Shown here piece by piece: positions 10,126 to 18,854 of a DNA stretch of 64,000 bases (within the stretch, counting starts at the first letter, position 1; the number at the start of each line of letters is the position of its first letter). The DNA comes from BOG-908 sp964242595 (GTDB lineage: Bacteria > Pseudomonadota > Alphaproteobacteria > Acetobacterales > Acetobacteraceae): positions 1 to 64,000 of the forward strand of contig CAXTBC010000011.1 in NCBI GenBank assembly GCA_964242595.1, in the 5' to 3' direction. The notes under the pieces were generated by a model. It was not told the origin of the DNA. It did not search any database and saw nothing but the letters and a program-made list of their open reading frames with translations. Both the position numbers and the translations under genes were made by a program.

Positions 10126-12117
10126 TTATTGCACACTGATGGCGAGTATCTGAGTGTCCCAGCGTGGCAGGCTAACAGGTATGGTGAGCGTGCCGTTTCC
10201 GGAGAGCATTTCGCTCGTGTTGGCCATCAAGTCCTCTACCTTGATCGCCCCCGAATTTAGGCCGGACAGCGCGACAGTGCCCGAAACAGCCGAAGCCGCC
10301 GCTGCTGCCGAAGGGTTGCTGACCACCACGATGATTCGTCCGGTCTGATCCTTGAACGCGAACCCGGTCAGCCCGGCCGAAAGGCGGAAGGGCTGGTTGG
10401 AAAGCGCAGCAAGCGCCTGCGGGGTAGTGACGACTGGCGCCGTCCCGCCAAGTCGGGCGAGCTCGCTGGCCGGCAAGGACGTGCCAGCCCCTACGACCAG
10501 CCAGGCTGACGGCGCATTGCCGGCAGACTTGCTGATCGTCGGAAGGGCCGCGTCGGACACGTAGTAGCCGAAGCCGCCACCCGCATCGATGAACTGCTGC
10601 AGGACATTGCTCGGCAAATAAGGTTGGAATCCGGGATTGCTCTGCTCGGCCAGTTCGAACGCGTGTTCCACGTTTTTGGAGTAGTAGAGTGCCGGCCCGA
10701 ACGGCGCGGTGGGAACCACGGTCTGGATCAGCGAGGTCAGCGGGTCCAGCACGGACAGCGTTCCCACATCCCAGTAGTCGCGCGAGGTGAAGGCCAGCGC
10801 GCGGCGCACCAAGCCGCTCCGGTCGGCAATGTGGGACCAGGCCTGCCAGCTCCACAGCCGCTTGAGCAGCTTGTAGCCTACCTCCTTTTGGTCCGCGGCA
10901 CTGAGCGTCGGGTAGAAGGACGCGATGGCAGACCAGTAGGCAGCGTCGTCGGCCTCAAGGTTGGCGCCGTTGCGCACCAGCGGCTCACGCGCGGCGGCGA
11001 TGGAGGCGCCGGCGAGTTCGCCGGCGATCGGGGCCTGGATCGGACCCGCACGTCCGACTTGGATCACCTGGTTGTCCCAGATGCACATGTATGAAGCGGA
11101 CCCCACCGTCTTCGCCATGAAACGCTCGTCTATGCCGATCAGCCTGCGGTAGGACGGCGTCATGTTGCCTTGATCGATGACCAGGGCGTTGGTGGCAGTG
11201 GCAGCCGTGATCCTGGTCGCCAGCGCGTGGTAGAAATTGGCGAAGCCCTGGTCCAGGAAGCCGGTCCATTGCGTGAAATAGGCGGCGTTGGTGAGGGCCG
11301 CCGCTTGCGGCAGACCCATGCCCTGGAACTTGGGCTGAAGCCCATGCTGCTTGCTGAAAGCGGCCAGGATGCCGGCGTTGAAATCATGCACCATGCTTGG
11401 CGAGGGCTGGCTGTCGCTGAAATCGCTCAGCATGATGCCGTAGCCACCGGTCTTCTGGGACGTCAGTGCCCAGCGGTAGGCGTAGGAGTCGCCCCATGTG
11501 CAGCCGGATGGCATGTCAGGAGGACAGTCGGACGCCTTCAACGGCGTCAGCGGCGAAATCCAGCCCCACTGGCCGCCCCAGCTCCTGAAATAGTTCGGGT
11601 AGTTCGGCATCGTCCCGCCATCGACGGCGATGTCCTGATACTGCGGGTTTGCGCCGATGAAGTTGCGCCAGGCGACGAACTCGGGCCGGTTCGGGAAATT
11701 GCCGTTCGCCCGGTCCTGCTGGATCCAGGATGGCTCGCCCGGGAACGTGCCGGTCGGGAAAGATGCCTCGTAGGTGTCCTCCCAACGTTGCGCCCCGGAG
11801 GCGGGCACCACGCCGCTGGCCGATTGCGAAGCGGCCGCTTGGTGCACCTGTGACATTAACCCGACGTTCAGGAAGTCAGAACCGGGGTTGGCGGTGTAGA
11901 ACAACTCCGCCGGTTCCACGTCCGGCGAGCACAACCAGCACGCGTTATAAACATTTTTCTCAAAAGGCAGGCTTTGATACGATGTTGCACCGACGCGTCC
12001 TTGGGCGTCTAGTGGCTCAGCTTGCGCGCAGTGGTTGTAGACCGTGACCGAAGTCGTTGCAAGAAACGCGAATACAGTTCCGCTATTACAGAAAGATCTG
12101 TTGAAAACCAAACCCAT
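10126..12117 (-). CDS. Large secreted protein, possibly glycoside hydrolase-like
   Basis: Protein of 663 residues from ATG 12117; an in-frame GTG at 12126 would add three. The N-terminus looks like a signal peptide ending in an Ala-x-Ala-type site (HCAQA, about residue 33). The middle is rich in Trp, Tyr and Asn, with segments such as YFRSWGGQWGWISPL and YRWALTSQKTGGYGIMLSDF that resemble a carbohydrate-active barrel. The C-terminal 130 residues (from about PAVVTTPQALAAL onward) look like a small all-beta module, as often trails glycosidases. I do not recognise the family and cannot point to catalytic residues, so the hydrolase idea is an inference from composition and layout. There is no obvious operon partner, and decayed genes lie on both sides. 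Confidence 0.6.
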   Translation of the reverse strand: MGLVFNRSFCNSGTVFAFLATTSVTVYNHCAQAEPLDAQGRVGATSYQSLPFEKNVYNACWLCSPDVEPAELFYTANPGSDFLNVGLMSQVHQAAASQSASGVVPASGAQRWEDTYEASFPTGTFPGEPSWIQQDRANGNFPNRPEFVAWRNFIGANPQYQDIAVDGGTMPNYPNYFRSWGGQWGWISPLTPLKASDCPPDMPSGCTWGDSYAYRWALTSQKTGGYGIMLSDFSDSQPSPSMVHDFNAGILAAFSKQHGLQPKFQGMGLPQAAALTNAAYFTQWTGFLDQGFANFYHALATRITAATATNALVIDQGNMTPSYRRLIGIDERFMAKTVGSASYMCIWDNQVIQVGRAGPIQAPIAGELAGASIAAAREPLVRNGANLEADDAAYWSAIASFYPTLSAADQKEVGYKLLKRLWSWQAWSHIADRSGLVRRALAFTSRDYWDVGTLSVLDPLTSLIQTVVPTAPFGPALYYSKNVEHAFELAEQSNPGFQPYLPSNVLQQFIDAGGGFGYYVSDAALPTISKSAGNAPSAWLVVGAGTSLPASELARLGGTAPVVTTPQALAALSNQPFRLSAGLTGFAFKDQTGRIIVVVSNPSAAAAASAVSGTVALSGLNSGAIKVEDLMANTSEMLSGNGTLTIPVSLPRWDTQILAISVQ

Positions 12118-12605
12118 AACCCCCACTCAACCCGACGTAGCGTCGCTCACGTTCGAGTGATCAGTAGGTGAACGCTAGCAGTGTTGCAACCCCAAATTGC
12201 ATACTTGTTTCAACTGTGTTTGACTTGTAAGTGTCTCGGGTTGTCCGAACATGGCGTTGTCTTCGTAAGCCGCCGCAAATCTGGCTTGCGAGCCGCGTGG
12301 TTTTCTGGACGGAGTTCCGCCAGAGGCGGACCGTGGCGTGTAACGCAGCGTTTGCTGGGCCATGCCGGCCGGCTTGGCTGACATGCCGGGGGCGGCCGAT
12401 GCCGCTTCGACCATCTAGCCAGTACGGAAAACAGGATGGTGGATCCCGCCGCTCCTCACTGCTCGCCGTGCGGGCCGGCAGTGCGACGTTGGCAAGCTGC
12501 GATACCGGTCCTCTGGCGAGGAGGAGCGTTATCGCTGAGTCTGATGCTAAACTCAGACTGAGCCGCGGAGCGGGCGTGCTCTGCGCGGCTTGGCTCGTTT
12601 TGTCA
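12118..12605. other. Gene-free stretch between secreted protein and IS481 relic
   Basis: About 490 bases without a supported gene. It should contain the promoter of the minus-strand secreted protein gene. A hairpin AGTCTGA/TCAGACT sits around 12535-12560, without a T-run, so it is not a clear terminator. Confidence 0.4.
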
Positions 12606-13222
12606 GGTCTTACAGATGAATTTGCATGGTGAGGCTCTTCAGCGTCTGCATGCGTTCGACCTGACCGTTGGTCCTAGAATGCCTTGGCTTTGGCTTGGTG
12701 AGCTTGTGGTTTATTCGGCCTTCGCGCACGCATATTCAAAAGCGTGTACCCGAGACAAGTCGCCCTTCGCGATAGCGAGCATGATGTTTGCGGCGGCCGA
12801 GCAGATGTTTTAGACGTGGTGAAGTGTGTGCCACTATCAGTCAGCACAGTTTGCACGCGGTATGGCACGGCCTTGATGAGGGGCGCGGAGAAAATCGCGG
12901 CGGTGCGCCTGCTGACGCGGTCATGTAGTTTTACGAAGGCGAACTTGAAGGTCCGGTCGATGCCGACAGGCAGATAGAGCTTGCCCTGGTCGGTATCGAC
13001 TTCGGCGATGTCGACATGGAAGTAGCCAATCGGATAAGATTTCAACCGCTTCTTGGCGCTTCGAGCGCTGTCTGGCTCGGGCAATCGGGCGATGCCGTAT
13101 CGCTGGAGACATCCGTGCGGCGAGGAGCGTGTGAGGTGCCGGAGGACTGGAGGGCATACAAGCAGTCGTTCAAAGGAGCAGCGTTTACCACGGACGACGA
13201 ACGCCAGAAAACCACCTCCTAA
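12606..13222 (-). pseudogene. IS481-family transposase relic
   Basis: The minus strand carries the DDE/rve core of an IS481-type transposase in pieces. From the right: VVFWRSSSVVNAAPLNDCLYALQ (about 13216-13150) is followed after a frame change by LTRSSPHGCLQRYGIARLPE. Then come YPIGYFHVDIAEV (first catalytic Asp), GIDRTFKFAFVKLHDRVSRR, and VLTDSGTHFT (second Asp). Frame changes again precede RVHAFEYACAK and LTKPKPRHSRTNGQVERM (Glu), and the relic ends soon after at MQIHL. The N-terminal helix-turn-helix and the C-terminal region are missing. It is therefore non-functional, and truncated at both ends. It lies 127 bases from tRNA-Ser, at the edge of the accessory block. Confidence 0.85.
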
Positions 13223-13348
13223 TCTGTCCCTAATCAACACCGAACGGACACGGCAGATCGCGAACATATTCGGTCGATAGACTGGGCTACAGAGCCCACA
13301 TCTACGGAATTGAGCGGTAAAAAAAACGAAAGCCGGCGAACTGCAGCT

Positions 13349-13438
13349 TGGCGGAAGGAGTGGGATTCGAACCCACGGTACGCTTTCACGCACACACGCT
13401 TTCCAAGCATGCGCCTTAAGCCGCTCGGCCATCCTTCC
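13349..13438 (-). tRNA. tRNA-Ser (GGA anticodon)
   Basis: Minus-strand cloverleaf of 90 bases including an encoded CCA at 13349-13351. The acceptor GGAAGGA (13438-13432) pairs with TCCTTCC (13359-13353), with G as discriminator. The anticodon loop reads TTGGAAA, giving GGA. A long variable arm (about TGTGCGTGAAAGCGTACC) marks a class II tRNA, as expected for Ser. The T-arm GTGGG-TTCGAAT-CCCAC is intact. It separates the accessory block from the lepA-pheST side. Confidence 0.97.
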
Positions 13439-13614
13439 TATAATGCGTAAGTTACGTGAGCCTGACTGACGTGGCAAGCGCCTGACGTGGTGGTGCGACT
13501 GGGCCTGTGGGACACGACGGAAGAAGTCTGCATTTCATGCCCCCGCGCGGGTCGGCGTACGATATCGCCGGTTTGAGCCGGCTGCGCTGGGCGAGAGCTA
13601 TGCGTCGGTTCGTC

Positions 13615-15420
13615 TCAGGCGTCCATCTTCAGCGCTGCCAGAAACGCGCTCTGCGGGATCTCAACCTTGCCGAACTGCCGCATGCGCTTCTTGCCCTCCT
13701 TCTGCTTCTCCAGCAGCTTGCGCTTGCGGCTGATGTCGCCGCCGTAGCACTTGGCGGTGACGTCCTTGCTGAGCGCGCCGAGCGTCTCGCGGGCGATGAT
13801 GCGGCTACCGATGCTGGCCTGGATGGCGATCTTAAAAAGCTGGCGCGGGATCAGCTCTTTCAGCTTGGCGCAGATCGAGCGGCCGCGGGTCTCGGCCACG
13901 CTGCGGTGGGCGATGAAGCTTAGCGCGTCGACGGGATCGGTGTTGACGAGGATGGAAATGCGTACCAGGTCGCTCTCCTCGTAGCTGTCCATCGCATAGT
14001 CGAAGCTGGCGTAGCCGCGGCTGATGCTCTTCAGGCGGTCGTAGAAGTCGAACACCACCTCGTTGAGCGGTAGCTGATAGACGGCCATGGCGCGGTTGCC
14101 GACATAGGTGAGGTCCACCTGCCGGCCGCGGCGTTCGTTGCAGAGCGTGAGCACGTTGCCGAGGTAGTCGTCGGGCACCATGATGGTGGCGCGTATCCAC
14201 GGCTCCTCGATGTGGGCGATGTAGGTGGGATCAGGCATGTCGGCGGGGTTGTGCAAATCCATCACCTCGCCGTTGTTGCGGTGGAGCTTATAGACGACAG
14301 AGGGGGCGGTGGCGATCAGGTCGAGGTCGAACTCGCGCGAGAGCCGCTCCTGGATGATCTCCAGATGCAACAGGCCGAGGAAGCCGCAGCGGTAGCCGAA
14401 GCCCAACGCCGCCGAGGTTTCGGCCTCGTAGTGGAAGCTTGCATCGTTGAGCCGCAGCTTGCCCAGCGATTCGCGGAGCTTCTCGAAATCGTCGGCGTCG
14501 ACGGGGTAGAGGCCGCACCAGACGACGGGGATGCTGGGCTTGAAGCCGGCGAGCGCCTCGGTGGCGGGCACGCGGTCGTCGGTGATGGTGTCGCCGACGT
14601 TGCAGTCGGCCACCGTCTTCATCGCGGCGGTGAAGTAGCCCATCTCGCCGGGGCCAAGGTCTCCGGTGGGGATCATCTTAGGCGTGAATACGCCGCATTG
14701 TTCGACGACGTAGGCGTGGCCGTTGGCCATCATGCGGACTTTCTGGCCGCGCTTCATGCGGCCGTCCTTGACGCGCACCAGGATGACGACGCCGAGGTAC
14801 TGGTCGTACCAGCTGTCGACGAGCAGGGCTTTCAGCGGCGCGTCGGCGTCGCCGGTGGGCGGCGGCAGGCGGGTGACGAGCGCTTCGAGCACGCCTTCGA
14901 TGTTCAGTCCCGTCTTGGCGCTGATCATCACGGCGTCGGACGCGTCCAGGCCGATCACGTCTTCGATCTGCTGGCGCACCTTGTCGGGTTCGGCGGCGGG
15001 CAGGTCGATCTTGTTGAGCACGGGGACGATCTCGTGGTGGGCCTCGATAGCCTGGTAGACGTTGGCAAGCGTCTGGGCCTCGACGCCCTGGCTGGCATCG
15101 ACGACGAGCAGGCTGCCCTCGCAGGCCGCCAGGCTGCGGCTGACCTCGTAGGCGAAGTCAACGTGGCCTGGCGTGTCCATCAGGTTCAGCTCGTAGGTCA
15201 GGCCATCATGCGCCTTGTAGGCCAGGCGCACGGTCTGCGCCTTGATGGTGATGCCGCGCTCTTTCTCGAGCTCCATGTTGTCGAGCACCTGGGCCGTCAT
15301 CTCGCGATCCGTCAGGCCGCCGCAGGCCTGGATGAGGCGGTCGGCAAGCGTGGACTTGCCGTGGTCGATATGGGCGATGATGGAGAAGTTGCGGATCAGG
15401 CTGAGCGGGGTGTCGGTCAT
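13615..15420 (-). CDS. lepA: Elongation factor 4 (LepA), ribosome back-translocase GTPase
   Basis: Membrane-associated translational GTPase of 601 residues, which in bacteria back-translocates stalled ribosomes. The G1 motif AHIDHGKST is near residue 17, with DTPGHVDF and NKIDLP (G3, G4) following. EF-G-like domains come next, and the LepA-specific C-terminal domain ends with KEGKKRMRQFGKVEIPQSAF. I chose ATG 15420 (MTDTPLSLIRNFSII), which matches the usual LepA N-terminus; a 22-codon upstream extension to 15486 runs into the palindromic repeat at 15472-15527 and is not credible. Transcribed leftward, apart from its neighbours. A 406-codon plus-strand frame over it is a shadow. Confidence 0.98.
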   Translation of the reverse strand: MTDTPLSLIRNFSIIAHIDHGKSTLADRLIQACGGLTDREMTAQVLDNMELEKERGITIKAQTVRLAYKAHDGLTYELNLMDTPGHVDFAYEVSRSLAACEGSLLVVDASQGVEAQTLANVYQAIEAHHEIVPVLNKIDLPAAEPDKVRQQIEDVIGLDASDAVMISAKTGLNIEGVLEALVTRLPPPTGDADAPLKALLVDSWYDQYLGVVILVRVKDGRMKRGQKVRMMANGHAYVVEQCGVFTPKMIPTGDLGPGEMGYFTAAMKTVADCNVGDTITDDRVPATEALAGFKPSIPVVWCGLYPVDADDFEKLRESLGKLRLNDASFHYEAETSAALGFGYRCGFLGLLHLEIIQERLSREFDLDLIATAPSVVYKLHRNNGEVMDLHNPADMPDPTYIAHIEEPWIRATIMVPDDYLGNVLTLCNERRGRQVDLTYVGNRAMAVYQLPLNEVVFDFYDRLKSISRGYASFDYAMDSYEESDLVRISILVNTDPVDALSFIAHRSVAETRGRSICAKLKELIPRQLFKIAIQASIGSRIIARETLGALSKDVTAKCYGGDISRKRKLLEKQKEGKKRMRQFGKVEIPQSAFLAALKMDA

Positions 15421-15471
15421 GCGTTTAGATAGGCGCAAAACGGGCTTTAGGGGAGTGGGGACGAAGGACTT

Positions 15472-15700
15472 GGGGCTCTGCCCCAAACCCCGCTGGGGCC
15501 TCGAGACCCCAGACCCCCATTCGTTTAGGATCTCTTAACAAACAGGTTTGAGGACTTGTTTCACCGGGTCTAGGGGCGAAGCCCCTTGCTATCCTGCCGA
15601 TTCAACGTGTCAGACTGCGGTTATCAGCATTATTCTCACGTCTCTAAACGAACGGGGGTCTGGGGCCTCGAGGCCCCAGCGGGGTTTGGGGCAGAGCCCC
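15472..15700. repeat. GC-rich inverted repeat with 56-bp arms
   Basis: The arm at 15472-15527 and the arm at 15645-15700 are reverse complements with only two mismatches over 56 bases. Each arm contains smaller palindromes such as GGGGCTCTGCCCC and GGGGCCTCGAGACCCC. The 117-base spacer contains a perfect hairpin AGGGGC-GAA-GCCCCT (15572-15586). It lies between the start of lepA and the 3' end of the phosphorelay gene. It shares style with the elements at 30533-30662 and 38631-38705. It could form a large cruciform or RNA hairpin and could terminate the pheST-side transcript. Confidence 0.9.
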
Positions 15701-15713
15701 AAGCTTGCCTGGC

Positions 15714-16382
15714 CTACTTAGCCAACGGCAACATCTGCCGCACCCGGCGGGCCAACTCCTGCACGCTGTAAGGCTTCGCCAGAACCGGAAACCGCAGCGC
15801 ACCCTGCGCCAGCGCGGCGCTGCTGTAGCCGGTCGCAAGCAGAATGGGCATACCGGAAAACCTGTCGGCGATCAGCTCGGCAAGTTCGATGCCGCTCATG
15901 CCGCCGGGCATGACGATGTCGGAGAAGACAAGGTCGAACCGGTCGCCCGATTGCAACAGAGCGAAGGCAGCAGCCGCATCGGGCCGGTGGTCCACCTTGT
16001 GACCCAGATCCTCCAGCACCGCGATCGCCACTTCGGCCACCTGCGGATCATCCTCGACGACAAGAATGCGGGTCGCGTCCCGGGGCGGAGCAAGCCCATC
16101 CTGCTCTTCGGCCACGCCCTGCATCGCGCTCGGGGTGGCGGAGAGGCTGGCAAGCTGGGCGGACAAAGCGGCGGCGCGGTCGGTGGCCAAGCGCATGTTG
16201 TCCAGCAGGCGAATCAGCTTCGGGTTGCCGGCCGCGTGACGCTCGGCCAGCGCCAGGCTGCCGGCGATGACGGTGAGCACGTTGTTCAGGTCGTGCGAGA
16301 GAGCGCCGGCCGCCTCGGTCAGCGTGGTATCCAGGCCCAAGGCGTGATCGGTGCCGGGCCATGGATCGCTCTGCCAGCCCAT
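15714..16382 (-). CDS. Compact histidine-phosphotransfer (DHp) plus receiver protein
   Basis: Cytoplasmic protein of 222 residues. Residues about 20-85 form a HisKA dimerisation/phosphotransfer segment with the phospho-acceptor H30 in LSHDLNNVLTVI. Residues about 103-222 form a complete response-regulator receiver: ILVVEDDPQVAEV acidic pair, phospho-acceptor D155 in FSDIVMPGG, T/S switch in LLATGYSS, and K in VLAKPYSV. The HATPase catalytic domain that normally separates these parts in hybrid kinases is absent, so it cannot autophosphorylate alone by the usual mechanism. It follows pheT by 15 bases and may be co-transcribed with it. It is either a deletion derivative of a hybrid kinase or a phosphorelay intermediate. 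No output domain is present. Confidence 0.82.
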   Translation of the reverse strand: MGWQSDPWPGTDHALGLDTTLTEAAGALSHDLNNVLTVIAGSLALAERHAAGNPKLIRLLDNMRLATDRAAALSAQLASLSATPSAMQGVAEEQDGLAPPRDATRILVVEDDPQVAEVAIAVLEDLGHKVDHRPDAAAAFALLQSGDRFDLVFSDIVMPGGMSGIELAELIADRFSGMPILLATGYSSAALAQGALRFPVLAKPYSVQELARRVRQMLPLAK

Positions 16383-16397
16383 CAGCGCGGGACCGGG

Positions 16398-18854
16398 TTA
16401 GCGCAGTTGGGCACCGGTAGCTTTGACAACAGCTTGCACCACCTTTGCGGACAGGGCCTCGATCTCCTCATCGGTCATTGTTCGCTCGACCGGCTGGAAG
16501 ACGACTTCCAGGCCGAGCGACTTATGACCGGCCGCGATGGTGGCGCCCTCGAAGACGTCGAACAGGCCAACACGGACGATGATGGCTCGGTCGGCCGAAC
16601 GAGCGGCACGCAACACGATTTCGGCAGCGATATCATCTTTCACGAGAAAAGCGAAGTCGCGCGAGACGGGTTGCAGGGCGGAGAGCGCCGGGGCGGCGCG
16701 GCGGCGGCGGCGGGGTTCGGCGATGGCGTCGAGGAACACCTCGAAGGCGCAGCTCGGCGCGGGCAGGCAGAGTGTCTCGGCCAAGGCAGGGTGGAGTTCG
16801 CCGAACCGGGCAAGCACGACGCGCGGCCCCTGGCGGACGATGCCGGAGCGGCCGGGATGGTAGTGGGACGGCGCGTCCGCGGTGACGCTGAGCGCGTCGA
16901 GCGGGACGCCCAGAGCCTCCAATAGGGACCACACCTGCGCCTTGGCGGCCATCGCGTCGTTGGCCGGGCCGCCCGCCTGCCAGTGGCGCGACGGGGTGCC
17001 GCAACGCAGGCCGGCGGCGATCAGCGCCTGGCCGTCCTGGGCGTAGCCGGGGCCGATCTCGAACAGCGCCGCTTCGGCCGCGCCGCGGGCGGCGTTGCGC
17101 GCGGCGGCTTCGGCCAGCGTGGCCAGCGGGGTGGGGCGCATCTGGTCGAGGTCGGCTGCGATCGGGTTGTTCAGCGTGAGGCTGGCGGGAGCGGCGCCGA
17201 AGCGGGCGGCGGCCTGTCGGGACATGAAGCTGTACGTGACGCATTCGGCCAGGCCGCCGGCGGCCAGGATGCGGCGGGCCAGCGCGGTGCGCCCCTGGCG
17301 CAAGGTGAGGGCGGGCGGCGGCACGATGGCGGCGCGCGGCAGGGAGCTGGCCGGGATGGTGTCCAGCCCGGCGATGCGCAGGACCTCCTCGACCAGGTCG
17401 CATTCCGGCTCGATCAGCGCGGCACCCTCGGCGGCCGAACCGGCGCGGGCGGGGTCCATGCCGGCAGGCTGGTCGACCCCCGGGGCGCCGGCCACGTCGT
17501 TGCGCCAGGACGGCACGTCGACGACCACGTGCGTGTTGGCGCCGTGGGCGACGGTGAAGCCGAGGCGCTCCAGGATGGCGTTGGCGCGCGCCGGGGCGAT
17601 GTCCGCGCCGCCCAGGCCGGCTAGGCGCTCGTAACGCAGGCTGGCCTGGCGTTGCCAGGCGGGTTCGGCACCGGCCGAAACCACGCTGCCGGCCTGGCCG
17701 CCGCACAGCTCCAGGATCATTGCGGTGGCGGCCTCCATGGCGTGCGGCAGCAAAGCAGGGTCGACGCCGCGTTCGAAGCGCTGGCGGGCATCCGTGCCGA
17801 TTTGGTGGCGGCGGCCGGTGCGGGCCGTGATCACCGGGTCGAACAGGGCGCATTCGAGGAACACGCTCGTGGTGGCGTCCGACGTGCCGGTGGCCTCGCC
17901 GCCGACGATGCCGGCGAGCGAGACGGCGCCGGTGGCGTCGGCGATCACCAGATCCTCGGGGCCGGCGGTGACGTCGCGGCCGTTCAGGGCGCGGAAGGTC
18001 TCGGCGGCGCCGCGCCGCAGCGTGAGGGTGGGGCCGGCAAGGCGGTCCGCGTCGAAGACGTGCAGCGGCCGGCCGAGGTCGAAGGTGAAGAAGTTGGTGA
18101 CGTCGACCAGCGCGCTGATAGGGCGCAGGCCGATGGCGCCGAGGCGGCGCTGCAGCCAGACGGGGCTGGGGCCGTTGCGGAGGCCGGTGATGCTGCGGCC
18201 GAGGATCCAGGGGCAGGCCTCCTGCCAGGCGACCTCCCAGGCGAGCGACGTGGCGAAGCTGGCGGGGACGGGCGGTGCGGACCAGGGCTTGAGCGTGCCC
18301 AGGCCGGCGGCGGCCAGGTCGCGCGCGATGCCGCGTATGGCGAGCGCGTCGCCGCGGTTGGGGGTGACGCCGACCTCGATCACCGGGTCGTCCAGCCCGG
18401 CCCAGGCGGCGTAGGGGAGGCCCGCCGGCGTGCCGTCGGGCAGTTCCAGGATGCCGTCGTGCTCCTCGCCCAGCGCCAGCTCGCGCGCGCTGACCAGCAT
18501 GCCGGCGGACTCGACGCCGCGTATCTTGCCCACTTTCAGGGTGACGCCGGAGCCGGGGATGACGGCGCCGGGGGGTGCGAAGACCACGTGCAGGCCGGTG
18601 CGCGCGTTCGGCGCGCCGCAGACCACGCTGATCTCGGCGCCGGTGCCGGCGTCCACGCGGCAGACGCGCAGGCGATCGGCGTCCGGGTGCTGCACGGCCT
18701 CCAGGATGCGGGCGGTGCGGAACGGGGCCAGCGGCGCCGCGCGGTCGGTGACGCCGTCCACTTCCAGGCCGATGCTGGAGAGGGTGGTGGTGATGGCGTC
18801 CAGCGTGGCGTCGGTCTCGAGGTGGATGCGCAGCCAGGACAGCGTGGTCTTCAC
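16398..18854 (-). CDS. pheT: Phenylalanine--tRNA ligase beta subunit
   Basis: Beta subunit, 818 residues, of the alpha2-beta2 PheRS that charges tRNA-Phe in the cytoplasm. The layout is full length: tRNA-binding OB domain (about 40-150), B3/B4 editing domain (about 210-370), B5 (about 400-490), a catalytic-like core, and the C-terminal FDX-ACB anticodon domain (about 725-818, starting SALQPVSRDFAFLVKDD). GTG 18854 overlaps the pheS stop by four bases, showing translational coupling. Between B5 and the core, PSWRNDVAG is followed by an insert-like stretch (APGVDQPAGMDPARAGSAAE) before the conserved EPECDLVEEVLRIAG block. Large frames on both strands over this gene (for example 794 codons) are GC-driven shadows. 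Confidence 0.98.
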   Translation of the reverse strand: MKTTLSWLRIHLETDATLDAITTTLSSIGLEVDGVTDRAAPLAPFRTARILEAVQHPDADRLRVCRVDAGTGAEISVVCGAPNARTGLHVVFAPPGAVIPGSGVTLKVGKIRGVESAGMLVSARELALGEEHDGILELPDGTPAGLPYAAWAGLDDPVIEVGVTPNRGDALAIRGIARDLAAAGLGTLKPWSAPPVPASFATSLAWEVAWQEACPWILGRSITGLRNGPSPVWLQRRLGAIGLRPISALVDVTNFFTFDLGRPLHVFDADRLAGPTLTLRRGAAETFRALNGRDVTAGPEDLVIADATGAVSLAGIVGGEATGTSDATTSVFLECALFDPVITARTGRRHQIGTDARQRFERGVDPALLPHAMEAATAMILELCGGQAGSVVSAGAEPAWQRQASLRYERLAGLGGADIAPARANAILERLGFTVAHGANTHVVVDVPSWRNDVAGAPGVDQPAGMDPARAGSAAEGAALIEPECDLVEEVLRIAGLDTIPASSLPRAAIVPPPALTLRQGRTALARRILAAGGLAECVTYSFMSRQAAARFGAAPASLTLNNPIAADLDQMRPTPLATLAEAAARNAARGAAEAALFEIGPGYAQDGQALIAAGLRCGTPSRHWQAGGPANDAMAAKAQVWSLLEALGVPLDALSVTADAPSHYHPGRSGIVRQGPRVVLARFGELHPALAETLCLPAPSCAFEVFLDAIAEPRRRRRAAPALSALQPVSRDFAFLVKDDIAAEIVLRAARSADRAIIVRVGLFDVFEGATIAAGHKSLGLEVVFQPVERTMTDEEIEALSAKVVQAVVKATGAQLR

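Noticed and set aside
13349..13438. A duplicated tRNA-Ser 3' end marking the other end of an island
   Set aside because: I did not find a second copy of the tRNA 3' segment in the first 13 kb; the other border may lie outside the window.
12674..13477. 267-codon frame covering the IS481 relic and tRNA-Ser as an intact gene
   Set aside because: The N-terminal part is translated tRNA and spacer; only a middle segment is transposase, and the flanking transposase segments are in other frames.
14212..15432. 406-codon plus-strand frame opposite lepA
   Set aside because: It mirrors codon structure of lepA, has no family resemblance, and lepA is intact.
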